DNA of 64,000 nt from Arcicella aurantiaca (GTDB taxonomy: Bacteria; Bacteroidota; Bacteroidia; Cytophagales; Spirosomataceae). Below, piece after piece: positions 51,988-60,608 of this stretch. Each line of letters starts with the position of its first letter. Position 1 is the stretch's first letter. The notes beneath the pieces were generated by a model. The model was not told where the DNA came from and did no database searches. It saw only the letters and a list, made by a program, of their open reading frames with translations. The translations under genes were made by a program, and so were the position numbers. The stretch is taken from contig NZ_QGGO01000002.1 in assembly GCF_003148625.1 (NCBI RefSeq), positions 247,475-311,474 on the forward strand, read 5' to 3'.

Positions 51988-53388
51988 TTATGATATAATT
52001 ACTTCTTCTTGATGTGCAGGAATATAAATTTTGGAATATCCTTCTTTCAAAAGCTTTTCTTTGAAAATAGTTTGTACGTCAAGCTCTCCATGTACCAAAA
52101 ATATTTCCTTAATTTTTGATTTATCCTGACATGACAAATATTGTATTATTTCTTGGTAATCGGCATGAGCAGAGAATGAATCCATTACGATAACTTCGGC
52201 TCTTACATCAAATTCTTTCCCGAAAATATTGACTTTTTTTGCCCCAGCTTTTAGTTGTCCTCCCAAGCTATCAGGCGATGTATAACCTACCAAAAGCACA
52301 GCACAACGAATATCTTCAATGTGGTTGGCGATATGGTGTTTTATCCGTCCAGCTTCTGCCATTCCCGACGATGAGATGATAATACACGGCTCATCTAATT
52401 CATTTAATTTTTTAGAATCCTCCGTCGAAGAAATATAAAATAAATTAGGAAATCCGAAAGCGTCACCATCTCCTTTTTTCAAATATGCCAACACCTCTGG
52501 ATTAAAACACTCTGGATGGTTTTTCATAATTTGTGTAGCATTTACCGACAACGGTGAATCTACAAAAACCTTGATTACAGGCCATTTTCCTTCATTTTCT
52601 AATTGGTCGAGAGCATAAACTAATTCTTGTGTACGGTCAATAGAGAATGCGGGAATCAATAATTTCCCTTTTTGTTCAACACATACTTTTTGAACTATCT
52701 CTCTCAAATGAGCTTTAACATCTGTTTCTGTTTCGTGCAATCTTGACCCATAAGTTGATTCACAAATAATATAATCCGCCTGTGGAAAAGCCTCTGGAGA
52801 ATTTAATATTTTATCATTCGGGCGACCAATATCTCCTGAGAAAAACAGTTTTATTTCCTTCTCATTCTCTTTAATAGTCAATGAAACAGCCGCTGAACCT
52901 AAGATATGTCCCGTATCAGTGAAGTAACAACTCACTTCATCATTCAGCCAAAAAATTTCTCTAAAATTGACCGCCACCATTTGGCTAAGTGTCTGTTCTA
53001 CATCTTCTTGCGAATATAAGTTTTCCAAGACAGTTTCCCCACGTTTTGCACGTCGTTTATTAATTCTGGCTAAGTCCGATTCTTGTATTCGGGCAGAATC
53101 ACCCAAAAGAATTGAGCATAAATCTTTTGTTGCAGAAGTACAGAAAATTTTTCCTGTATAACCTTTTTTAACTAATCGTGGCAATAAACCCGTATGGTCG
53201 ATATGAGCGTGAGAAAGCACTAAATAATCTATTTCAGAGGGGTCAAAAGCAAAATTTTGATTTAACTCCTGTGTATTTAATCCTTGAAACAATCCACAAT
53301 CCAATAAAATTTTTGTCCCTTTCTCTGTAATTATTAAATGTTTAGAGCCTGTAACTCTTTGAGCCGCCCCGTGAAATTGAATTTTCAT
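51988..53388 (-). CDS. MBL-fold beta-CASP ribonuclease-like protein (YSH1/CPSF73 type)
   Basis: 466 residues from the ATG at 53388; a longer frame to 53430 reads through a repeat and is rejected. Metallo-beta-lactamase motif LSHAHIDHTGLLP, downstream LFSGDIG, the beta-CASP domain (KVFVDSPLSVNAT, SSSGMAEAGRIKHH) and the C-terminal RNA-specificity domain motif DSFSAHADYQEI. Relatives are zinc-dependent endo/exoribonucleases. Role in this organism is not known; RNA processing or decay is likely. Confidence 0.9.
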   Translation of the reverse strand: MKIQFHGAAQRVTGSKHLIITEKGTKILLDCGLFQGLNTQELNQNFAFDPSEIDYLVLSHAHIDHTGLLPRLVKKGYTGKIFCTSATKDLCSILLGDSARIQESDLARINKRRAKRGETVLENLYSQEDVEQTLSQMVAVNFREIFWLNDEVSCYFTDTGHILGSAAVSLTIKENEKEIKLFFSGDIGRPNDKILNSPEAFPQADYIICESTYGSRLHETETDVKAHLREIVQKVCVEQKGKLLIPAFSIDRTQELVYALDQLENEGKWPVIKVFVDSPLSVNATQIMKNHPECFNPEVLAYLKKGDGDAFGFPNLFYISSTEDSKKLNELDEPCIIISSSGMAEAGRIKHHIANHIEDIRCAVLLVGYTSPDSLGGQLKAGAKKVNIFGKEFDVRAEVIVMDSFSAHADYQEIIQYLSCQDKSKIKEIFLVHGELDVQTIFKEKLLKEGYSKIYIPAHQEEVIIS

Positions 53389-53407
53389 GTTATCGTTTAA
53401 GTAAAAG

Positions 53408-53450
53408 TAACACAGACAAAAGTCTGTCATATTTCATACAAATTAAAGCC
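53408..53450. repeat. ACAG-type palindrome, GTAACACAG family
   Basis: GTAACACAGACAAAAGTCTGT near 53408-53428, followed by a degenerate AAAGCCTGTATCAC. Member of the dispersed family also seen at 16664, 16879, 31242 and 56797. Confidence 0.65.
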
Positions 53451-53530
53451 TGTATCACTAAAATAATCATTGCAATATAACAATTTTTTAAAAAAATTAT
53501 ACAAATTTATTATGCAAGCATACTATTTTG

Positions 53531-53538
53531 TATATTTG
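53531..53538 (+). promoter_or_regulatory. -7 box upstream of the first acyl-CoA dehydrogenase
   Basis: TATATTTG, a full consensus match, 104 nt before the ATG. A palindromic repeat lies in the leader. Confidence 0.4.
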
Positions 53539-53550
53539 AAAACTTTTTAA

Positions 53551-53634
53551 TAGGTGTTAGGTATTGGGTTATAGGGTTAGTTACTACGATAAACAACTAA
53601 CATCTAAAACCTAATCCCTAAAACCTAAAACCTG
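53551..53634. repeat. GGGGTTAGG-family imperfect palindrome before acyl-CoA dehydrogenase gene
   Basis: TAGGTGTTAGGTATTGGGTT is answered downstream by TAATCCCTAAAACCTAAAAC. It sits between the -7 box (53531-53538) and the start codon, so it would be transcribed in the leader. Confidence 0.6.
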
Positions 53635-53641
53635 AAAAAAC

Positions 53642-54805
53642 ATGAGTACGATGGCATTAGAAGGATTAAACCTCGACTTAACAGAAGAACACTTAGCGGT
53701 TCAACAAGCGGCAAGAGATTTTGCTCAAACAGAATTATTACCAAATGTCATTGAAAGAGATGACAAGGAATATTTTCCAGAAGAGTTAGTTCGTAAAATG
53801 GGAGAATTAGGTTTTTTAGGAATGATGGTGGCTCCAGAATATGGCGGTGGCGGAATGGATACCGTTTCGTATGTATTGGCGATGGAGGAACTTTCAAAAA
53901 TTGATGCTTCGGCTTCGGTAATTGTTTCGGTAAATAATTCATTGGTTTGCTATGGTTTAGAAAAATACGGTTCGGAAGAACAAAAACAAAAATATCTTGT
54001 GCCTTTGGCGAAAGGTGAAATTGTTGGAGCATTCGCTTTGTCAGAACCCGAAGCTGGTTCTGATGCAACTTCCCAACATACAACCGCCGAAGATATGGGT
54101 GATTATTATCTATTAAACGGAACAAAAAACTGGATAACCAACGGCGGGCGTGCAAGTGTGTATTTAGTAATGGCTCAAACTCACCCAGAATTAGGACATA
54201 AAGGAATTAATTGCCTCATTGTTGAAAAGGGAATGGAAGGTTTCCAAGTTGGCAAAAAAGAACAGAAATTAGGAATTCGTGGGTCTGATACTCATTCGTT
54301 AATGTTTACCGATGTGAAAGTTCCAAAAGAAAATAGAATAGGAGCTGACGGTTTTGGGTTCAAGTTTGCGATGTCAACCCTAAATGGTGGACGTATTGGA
54401 ATTGCTTCGCAAGCATTAGGCATTGCTTCGGGGGCTTATGAATTAGCGGTGAAATATTCAAAAGAACGAAAATCTTTCGGAAAAGCAATTTGTGAACACC
54501 AAGCGATTCAATTCAAATTATCGGATATGGCAACTAATATCGAAGCCGCACGTTTATTATGTTTCAAAGCAGCTTTAGACAAAGACAATCATAGAGACTA
54601 TGTGAAGTCGGCAGCGATGGCAAAATTATTTTGCTCGCAAGTAGCCATGGATACAACTGTCGAAGCCGTGCAAGTTCATGGAGGTTATGGTTTTGTCAAA
54701 GAGTTTCATGTCGAACGATTAATGCGAGATGCAAAAATCACTCAGATTTACGAAGGCACTTCCGAAATACAGAAAATGGTAATAGCTCGAGAAATTTTAA
54801 AATAA
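53642..54805 (+). CDS. acyl-CoA dehydrogenase (short-chain/butyryl type)
   Basis: 387 residues, an FAD flavoprotein that makes the first oxidation in beta-oxidation or branched-chain amino acid degradation. Signatures: ALSEPEAGSDATS (acyl-CoA dehydrogenase pattern 1), GNRIGADGFGF-like PKENRIGADGFGFKFAM, and the catalytic-base region QIYEGTSEIQKMVIARE, where the Glu of YEGTSEIQ is the base. Two ATGs near the start (positions 1 and 4) are possible. A second such gene lies at 57776. Confidence 0.93.
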   Translation: MSTMALEGLNLDLTEEHLAVQQAARDFAQTELLPNVIERDDKEYFPEELVRKMGELGFLGMMVAPEYGGGGMDTVSYVLAMEELSKIDASASVIVSVNNSLVCYGLEKYGSEEQKQKYLVPLAKGEIVGAFALSEPEAGSDATSQHTTAEDMGDYYLLNGTKNWITNGGRASVYLVMAQTHPELGHKGINCLIVEKGMEGFQVGKKEQKLGIRGSDTHSLMFTDVKVPKENRIGADGFGFKFAMSTLNGGRIGIASQALGIASGAYELAVKYSKERKSFGKAICEHQAIQFKLSDMATNIEAARLLCFKAALDKDNHRDYVKSAAMAKLFCSQVAMDTTVEAVQVHGGYGFVKEFHVERLMRDAKITQIYEGTSEIQKMVIAREILK

Positions 54806-54810
54806 TTCAA

Positions 54811-54849
54811 GAAAAAGGCGGAAAACTCAACAATTTTTCCGCCTTTTTC
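54811..54849. terminator. terminator after the first acyl-CoA dehydrogenase gene
   Basis: 15-bp stem GAAAAAGGCGGAAAA (54811-54825) with 54835-54849, then T/C-rich. The following 54850-55148 (299 bp) holds no gene I can see; it is very AT-rich and would contain the AraC-type gene's promoter. Confidence 0.9.
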
Positions 54850-55148
54850 ATTTCCCAAAACCTTCCATTACAAGATTCTCTTTCATTTTGATTTCAGAGA
54901 TTTCTCAAAATACTTCAATCTTTTTCCAAATTTCCTTTAAAACTACAAATAATCATTTTACGAAACGTTATCTTTAATATTCTCCATTCTTAGGATATTA
55001 CAATAAAATATTATTCAAAAGTGAAGCTATCCATTCAATAAGTATTTTACACTTTTTTTAATTATATTTTGGAATTTTACATGGATTTATTAGTTTTGTC
55101 CAAAATTAAACATAGTATAACTGAATATAATTAAAAAAAGCCGCAAAG

Positions 55149-56075
55149 ATGGAAGATTATAATAAGATAATTGAGTCGCTCGGTGTGAAGTTTATAAAGT
55201 CACGCAACATTAGAATATTACAACCTATCCGTATTAAAAACTTCTATGATGTTGAAAACACACTCTTGATTTTGTACAATGGTGAAGTTTCATTCGGAGA
55301 AGAAGCAGTTCATGCAGAGGTTGGCGATATGCTTTTTATTCCTGGCGGCAAAATGCTTTCTGTAACTTACGGAAACGCAGATAGACCAAAAGCTATTTCA
55401 AACGAAGAGTTTATGACTCATCGTGAACTATATTTTGAGCCAAATCTTGAGCCTGCAAAAATCGGTCAAATCGAAAACTCTTTCGGGATGGTTGCTTTTG
55501 AAGCTAAAGTTTTTGACTCGGTGAATTTCTTCACTTCTCTTGATATTCCTCCATTCTTAATCAAAAAAGATGACAAGTTGGCATTTATGTTAGCTGAAAT
55601 CTTGAAAGAAGATATGACGGATGATTTAGGGAAAGGACGTGTTATTAAGATTAAAACGGAAGAAATCGTTATCGAAATCATTCGTTATATCATTAAAAAC
55701 CGTTTATTTGTTGAGCAATTAGCTACTAACAGTACGTATTTCAAAGACCCAAGATTAATTGATATTTTTGCTTATATTAAAGACAATATCGGCGGAGATT
55801 TATCGAACAAAGTTTTGGCTAACGTTGCCAACGTTTCTGAAGATTATGTTGGACAGTATTTCAAAATGTTGACAGGTATCAATCCGCAAGATTATATCGA
55901 ATATCAAAGAATGGAAGCTGCCGTTGGTTTATTAAGAACTTCTAAGAAATCTATTCGTGCCATCGGTGCTGATGTAGGTTATAAAGATACTGCATATTTC
56001 TGCCGTCGTTTCAAAATGATGTTTGGTATTCCAGCAGGAAAAATGCGTAGAAGAGAATCATTGATGAATTTGTAG
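55149..56075 (+). CDS. AraC-family transcriptional regulator
   Basis: 308 residues. N-terminal cupin-like ligand domain (about 30-100, FGEEAVHAEVGDMLFIPGGK), a linker and a C-terminal AraC HTH pair (about 200-300): LANVANVSEDYVGQYFKMLT and SIRAIGADVGYKDTAYFCRR, typical of the second helix (GYKDTAYFCRRFK). The first conserved HTH is slightly degenerate. No adjacent obvious target operon; its terminator ends it alone. Confidence 0.92.
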   Translation: MEDYNKIIESLGVKFIKSRNIRILQPIRIKNFYDVENTLLILYNGEVSFGEEAVHAEVGDMLFIPGGKMLSVTYGNADRPKAISNEEFMTHRELYFEPNLEPAKIGQIENSFGMVAFEAKVFDSVNFFTSLDIPPFLIKKDDKLAFMLAEILKEDMTDDLGKGRVIKIKTEEIVIEIIRYIIKNRLFVEQLATNSTYFKDPRLIDIFAYIKDNIGGDLSNKVLANVANVSEDYVGQYFKMLTGINPQDYIEYQRMEAAVGLLRTSKKSIRAIGADVGYKDTAYFCRRFKMMFGIPAGKMRRRESLMNL

Positions 56076-56099
56076 TTTTATAAAGTATCAAAGGAACAG

Positions 56100-56146
56100 A
56101 GTTACAAAGGAGCAAAGTGTCTAAACAACCTTGCTCCTTTGTAACT
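56100..56146 (+). terminator. terminator after the AraC-type gene
   Basis: 16-bp perfect stem AGTTACAAAGGAGCAA (56100-56115) with 56131-56146 and a T-rich tail. Confidence 0.85.
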
Positions 56147-56174
56147 TTTTTATTTTTTGTCTTTGAACACTTTG

Positions 56175-56182
56175 TAACTTTG
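56175..56182 (+). promoter_or_regulatory. -7 box for hisH
   Basis: TAACTTTG, a full consensus match, 29 nt before the ATG. A TTTG at 56156-56159 is a -33 candidate with a slightly short 15-nt spacer. Confidence 0.45.
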
Positions 56183-56210
56183 TGCCTTTAAATACTTTGT
56201 ACTCTCGAAA

Positions 56211-56795
56211 ATGAAAACAGTAATTATAAAATATAACGCAGGTAACGTACAGTCGGTGATGTATGCTTTGGACAGAATTGGAGTAAATTATCTTTGGACA
56301 GACGACGAAACAGAAATTCGTTCCGCCGACCGAGTGATTTTTCCAGGTGTAGGAGAAGCAAGCACTGCCATGAGTTATTTGCGTGAAAAAGGTTTGGACA
56401 AAGTGATTCCGTCACTTACACAACCTGTTTTGGGTACGTGCGTAGGAATGCAATTGATGTGCCGTCACTCAGAAGAAAACGATACGACTTGTATGGGTAT
56501 TTTTGATATTGACGTAAAACGCTTTCAATCAAGCGAATACAAAGTACCACACGTGGGTTGGAACAATATTTACAATTTCAAAAATGGCTTGACTGAAGGC
56601 TTGAACGAAAACAGTTTTATGTATTTTGTTCATAGCTATTACGCAGAATTGAGCCCATATACCGTTGCTACTTGCGACTATGTTCAACCATTTTCGGCAA
56701 TGTTACAGAAAGACAACTTTTACGCAGCCCAATTTCATACGGAAATTAGTGGAAAAGAAGGACAAAGAATTATTGAGAATTTTTTGAAGGTTTAA
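56211..56795 (+). CDS. hisH: imidazole glycerol phosphate synthase glutaminase subunit
   Basis: 194 residues. HisH feeds ammonia to HisF in histidine synthesis. Class I amidotransferase with Cys77 in LGTCVGMQLM and His176/Glu178 in AQFHTEIS; PHVGWN and FVHSYY are HisH hallmarks. The usual QFHPE reads QFHTE here; catalytic His and Glu are kept. No other his gene is in the window, an isolated gene with its own promoter. Confidence 0.9.
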   Translation: MKTVIIKYNAGNVQSVMYALDRIGVNYLWTDDETEIRSADRVIFPGVGEASTAMSYLREKGLDKVIPSLTQPVLGTCVGMQLMCRHSEENDTTCMGIFDIDVKRFQSSEYKVPHVGWNNIYNFKNGLTEGLNENSFMYFVHSYYAELSPYTVATCDYVQPFSAMLQKDNFYAAQFHTEISGKEGQRIIENFLKV

Positions 56796-56796
56796 C

Positions 56797-56849
56797 GTAA
56801 CACAGACTTTAGTCTGTAAATTAAAAGTACAGACTAAAGTCTGTGTTAC
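56797..56849. terminator. perfect hairpin between hisH and the convergent enoyl-CoA hydratase gene
   Basis: 22-bp perfect arms starting GTAACACAGACTTTAGTCTG (56797-56818 / 56828-56849), 9-nt loop. It is both a probable shared terminator and a member of the GTAACACAG palindrome family; the stop codon of the minus-strand gene lies within it. Confidence 0.75.
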
Positions 56850-57607
56850 TTTCTTCCTAAAGTCCGCTTCGTAAACTCACTCAAAACCAAGCGTCCACTT
56901 ATTTCTGCTCTTTCTGCCAAAAGTTCGTCCCAATTGTCGGTATTTTTCCATAAAACACGCTTTAATGTTGTTAATGCTTCTGGATTGTAAGTTGTGAGAC
57001 GATTTGCTAAATTTTCTACGGCTTCGTCCATCGACTTGATGTCTTCAAAAACTTCCATAAAAAGTCCGTTCTCCTTTGCCCATTCTGCCGAAAAAAAATC
57101 ATTTGGATTAAAAGTCAGTTTTGAAAATGCCGAAAGTCCGATTTTTCGCTCAACGGCTGGTTCTATCACGGCTGGTATAATTCCAATATTTAGCTCACTC
57201 AATTTTATAGACGCAAATTGCGTAGCAAAGCAATAATCTGTCGCAGCCGCCAAGCCAACGCCACCACCCACAGACTTTCCTTGTACTCTTCCGATGATAA
57301 TTTTAGGAGATTTTCGGCACGCATTAATAACTTTTGCAAAGCCGTTAAAAAATATTTCTCCTGATTTTTCGTCCTTAATTTGCAATAATTGCTCAAAATT
57401 CGCTCCCGAACAAAAAGTACGCTCTCCCCCACTTTGCAAAATAATCACTTGTACATTTTCATCTTCCCCCAAATTTTCAATGGTCATTACTAATTCTTGC
57501 AATAAATCAATGGGCATAGAATTACTTGGAGAATTACTAAAAATGATTCTCGAGACTCCTTTTTGTGCATTTTCTACCACTATGGAACTTGATAAATTAT
57601 CTTGCAT
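56846..57607 (-). CDS. enoyl-CoA hydratase/isomerase family protein
   Basis: 253 residues, crotonase fold: oxyanion-hole loops RTFCSGANFEQL and VGGGVGLAAATDYCFA, the latter with the extended GVQGKSVGGG-type segment (GRVQGKSVGGG). The usual catalytic Glu of the second helix region is not obvious (IKLSELNIGIIPAVI), so hydratase versus isomerase activity is open. Neighbours are two acyl-CoA dehydrogenases, so a role in fatty-acid or amino-acid CoA catabolism is likely. Confidence 0.85.
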   Translation of the reverse strand: MQDNLSSSIVVENAQKGVSRIIFSNSPSNSMPIDLLQELVMTIENLGEDENVQVIILQSGGERTFCSGANFEQLLQIKDEKSGEIFFNGFAKVINACRKSPKIIIGRVQGKSVGGGVGLAAATDYCFATQFASIKLSELNIGIIPAVIEPAVERKIGLSAFSKLTFNPNDFFSAEWAKENGLFMEVFEDIKSMDEAVENLANRLTTYNPEALTTLKRVLWKNTDNWDELLAERAEISGRLVLSEFTKRTLGRK

Positions 57608-57775
57608 AATAAAAATATTTTAAGAAATTACATTACAATATTAAGAAACAGGGCATTAAAATTGTTTAAAACTCAATAATTAATCGTAAAACAATTAAAA
57701 GTTTATTCATTACATTTTTGCACTTTTCTAATATCATCAACAATATTCAAAAACAATCTCAATCAACAATTTAAA

Positions 57776-58915
57776 ATGTATAAGTCAGAACAATTAACCT
57801 TAGTACGTCAATCTGCCAAAGATTTTGCTGAACGCTATATCCGTCCACACATTATGGAATGGGACGAAGTACAAACTTTTCCAATAGAATTAATGCACCA
57901 ATTAGGCGAACATGGTTTTTTAGGAGTTTTAGTACCAGAACAATACGGAGGAGCAGGTTTGGGTTACCAAGAATATGTTTCCGTTATTGATGAAATTGCA
58001 CAGGTTTGTGGCTCAATCGGATTATCAGTAGCAGCTCATAACTCTTTGTGTACCAACCATATTTTACAATTCGGTTCGGAAGAACAAAAACAAAAATACC
58101 TTCCTAAACTCGCCACAGGACAATGGATTGGGGCGTGGGCTTTGACAGAAGCCAACACAGGTTCTGACTCTGCCCGTATGATGTGCGTAGCTCGTAGAGA
58201 AGGCGACGAATACGTTTTGAATGGTTCTAAATGCTGGATAACACACGGAAAATCTGGTGATGTGGTGGTAGTAATGACCCGCACGGGAGAAATTGGAGCA
58301 AAAAATAATTCGACCGCTTTTATTGTTGAACGTAGTAATGTTGGCTTAAAATACGGCAAAAAAGAGAATAAATTGGGCATGAGGGCTTCTGAAACGGCTG
58401 AAGTTATTTTGGAAGATTGCCGAGTACCAATTTCAGCACGTTTAGGAGAAGAGGGCGATGGTTTTAAACAAGCCATGAAGATTTTGGACGGCGGACGGAT
58501 TTCCATTGCGGCATTATCCTTGGGAATTGCCAAAGGTGCTATGTCGGCGGCGGCAAAATATGCTCAAGAACGCCAACAATTCGGACAACCAATTGCTAAT
58601 TTTCAAGGAATTAGCTTCAAATTAGCTGAAATGGCAACAAAAGTACACGCCGCAGAATTAATGACTCGTGAAGCAGCAGCTCTAAAAATGGAAGGTACAA
58701 GCATGACAAAAGAGGCAGCGATGGCAAAATTTTATGCTTCAGAAATTTGTGTGGAAGTTTCAACAGATGCCGTTCAGATTTTTGGAGGATATGGTTACAC
58801 CAAGGATTTTCCAGTAGAAAAATTCTATCGTGATTCTAAACTTTGCACCATTGGTGAAGGCACTTCTGAAATTCAGAAAATCGTGATTGCGAGAGAGGTT
58901 TTGAAGGAATATTGA
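57776..58915 (+). CDS. acyl-CoA dehydrogenase (second paralogue)
   Basis: 379 residues. Motifs: WALTEANTGSDSARM, NKLGMRASETAEV, RISIAALSLGIAKGAMSAA and CTIGEGTSEIQKIVIARE, where the usual Tyr of the YEGTSE base loop is Gly (IGEGTSE). The conserved Glu is kept. Divergent from the enoyl-CoA hydratase gene and 3 kb from the first acyl-CoA dehydrogenase, with which it shares limited identity, so the substrates probably differ. Confidence 0.93.
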   Translation: MYKSEQLTLVRQSAKDFAERYIRPHIMEWDEVQTFPIELMHQLGEHGFLGVLVPEQYGGAGLGYQEYVSVIDEIAQVCGSIGLSVAAHNSLCTNHILQFGSEEQKQKYLPKLATGQWIGAWALTEANTGSDSARMMCVARREGDEYVLNGSKCWITHGKSGDVVVVMTRTGEIGAKNNSTAFIVERSNVGLKYGKKENKLGMRASETAEVILEDCRVPISARLGEEGDGFKQAMKILDGGRISIAALSLGIAKGAMSAAAKYAQERQQFGQPIANFQGISFKLAEMATKVHAAELMTREAAALKMEGTSMTKEAAMAKFYASEICVEVSTDAVQIFGGYGYTKDFPVEKFYRDSKLCTIGEGTSEIQKIVIAREVLKEY

Positions 58916-58974
58916 TACTTGTATTATGATTATGGTACACAGATTAAACGGATTAGACACGGATTGAAATAATA

Positions 58975-59132
58975 GACTTCTTGCGAAAGTCCTGTATGAT
59001 TGAAAAATAGTGATTTTTTGAGCGAAAATTAGGTAAATTTTGAAAGCATAGCAGAGCTACGGTTGAAAAATTTACCTAATTTGTAGCCCAAAAAGTGCTT
59101 ACTTTCACCTTAAAGGACTTTTGCAAGAGGTC
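58975..59132. mobile_element. MITE-like element inserted inside a palindromic repeat
   Basis: 158 bp with imperfect terminal inverted repeats (GACTTCTTGCGAAAGTCCT against AGGACTTTTGCAAGAGGTC), flanked by TAATA on both sides (58970-58974 and 59133-59137). Inside is a nested inverted pair (AGGTAAATTTT/AAATTTACCT) and the motif GCATAGCAGAGCTACGG (59046-59062), shared with the element at 29294. The flanks are two halves of another palindrome (GGTACACAGATTAAACGGAT... and ...AATCTGTTCAATCCGTGTACC), so the insertion split it. Confidence 0.7.
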
Positions 59133-59186
59133 TAATATGTAAAATTTAAAATCCGTGTCTAATCTGTTCAATCCGTGTACCATTTT

Positions 59187-60467
59187 TCACGCCACAACAG
59201 GCACAATCAATTTAAACTCGCTTCCCTCTCCTACTTTACTTTTGAGTTCAATTTTTCCTTTGTGTCCTTCCACCATTTCTTTCACATAATATAAACCTAA
59301 TCCGAAGCCTTTTACATCGTGTACGTCGCCCGTATGCACACGGAAGAATTTATTAAAAACTTGCTTTTGGTCACGGTCGGCAATGCCAATTCCATTATCT
59401 TTTATACTGACAATCAAATCATTACCTATATTTTCTGTCGAAATTTCAATCATCGGGATTCTCTCACAATATTTCATTCCATTATCAATCAAATTATGAA
59501 TGATGTTAGTAAAATGTAGGCGGTCGGCTTTTATCAAAGCATTTGTCGCATTTAACTTGATAGACAATTCTCCATTTTTTTCCTTAAATAATGGCTCGCA
59601 ACTTATGGCTAAATCTTCCAAAAGTTCATGAACATCAACTTCTTCAAAATTGAGTTTATCTATTTTCTGAGCAATATTAGCAGTCTGCAAAACGGTATCT
59701 ACATTCTTTTTGAGGCGGGCAGCTTCTTTTCTAATAATTGCCGCATAACTCAATAATCTTTCGGGCGTGTTTACAATTTCAGGCTTCATTAAAACCTCAC
59801 TCGAAATAGAAATCGTAGAAATTGGCGTTTTAAATTCATGCGTCATGTTGTTGATAAAATCATTCTGAATTTCAGAAAGGCGTTTTTGCTTAAAAATCAA
59901 CATCAATGAATACACGAAAAATGCCATCACCACCAAAAGAATTGCCGACGATACAAACCAATTATTCAAATCGCCCAAAAGGAAACGTTTTTTATCAGGA
60001 AAATGAACCCCAAAATAATAATTATGAATATCTAAAGCAGGAAAATGATAATTAGCCGTTGAATCAGAACGGTCGCAATTTTCAGAAAAACAAACAAAAG
60101 AAGCATACCTAATTCTATCTTTTGAACAGTCATAAATTCCATATTCAAAATTCAAGCGAATATCAGCCTGAGCAAATTCTTGCTTGATAAATTCCTCTAA
60201 AATAAGATTATTGATAGTATCGTTTACTTGTACCGTGTAATAATTGGAAGTAACTCGCTCGACAGGTTTCAATAATTGGCTATTAGGATTTTTATTAAAT
60301 TCCAACAATCGTTTACTAACCACCCTCAAAGCAGTGGTAACTCGTTGGTCAAAATCACGGTCTTCGAGGTTATAAGCCTGTTTAAACCAAAAATATTGAA
60401 CCACCACAACGCTCCCCAATAACAAGACCGACAAGGCTACGAATATTCTAAGTGTTTTTGCATTCAT
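59187..60467 (-). CDS. sensor histidine kinase, two TM with periplasmic loop
   Basis: 426 residues: TM1 about 8-25, a periplasmic loop of about 140 residues with four cysteines (DCSKDRIRY, FVCFSENCDRS), TM2 about 170-191, then His210 in NNMTHEFKTPIS and ATPase motifs NLIDNGMKYC, KDNGIGI and GFGLGLYYV. The cysteine-bearing sensor loop suggests a redox or disulfide signal. The layout is of the PorY-like type. No response regulator is adjacent. Confidence 0.88.
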   Translation of the reverse strand: MNAKTLRIFVALSVLLLGSVVVVQYFWFKQAYNLEDRDFDQRVTTALRVVSKRLLEFNKNPNSQLLKPVERVTSNYYTVQVNDTINNLILEEFIKQEFAQADIRLNFEYGIYDCSKDRIRYASFVCFSENCDRSDSTANYHFPALDIHNYYFGVHFPDKKRFLLGDLNNWFVSSAILLVVMAFFVYSLMLIFKQKRLSEIQNDFINNMTHEFKTPISTISISSEVLMKPEIVNTPERLLSYAAIIRKEAARLKKNVDTVLQTANIAQKIDKLNFEEVDVHELLEDLAISCEPLFKEKNGELSIKLNATNALIKADRLHFTNIIHNLIDNGMKYCERIPMIEISTENIGNDLIVSIKDNGIGIADRDQKQVFNKFFRVHTGDVHDVKGFGLGLYYVKEMVEGHKGKIELKSKVGEGSEFKLIVPVVA

Positions 60468-60608
60468 TGAATTAATATGTATTTCTACAAAATTAACTGA
60501 TTATGAGCTTCATATATTATGTAATATTTTCTTTAGCTATTCTTTTATCTTAATTTGGAATAATTTTTGAAACATTCCTGCTTATAAAACCCATAATATC
60601 AACCTAAT

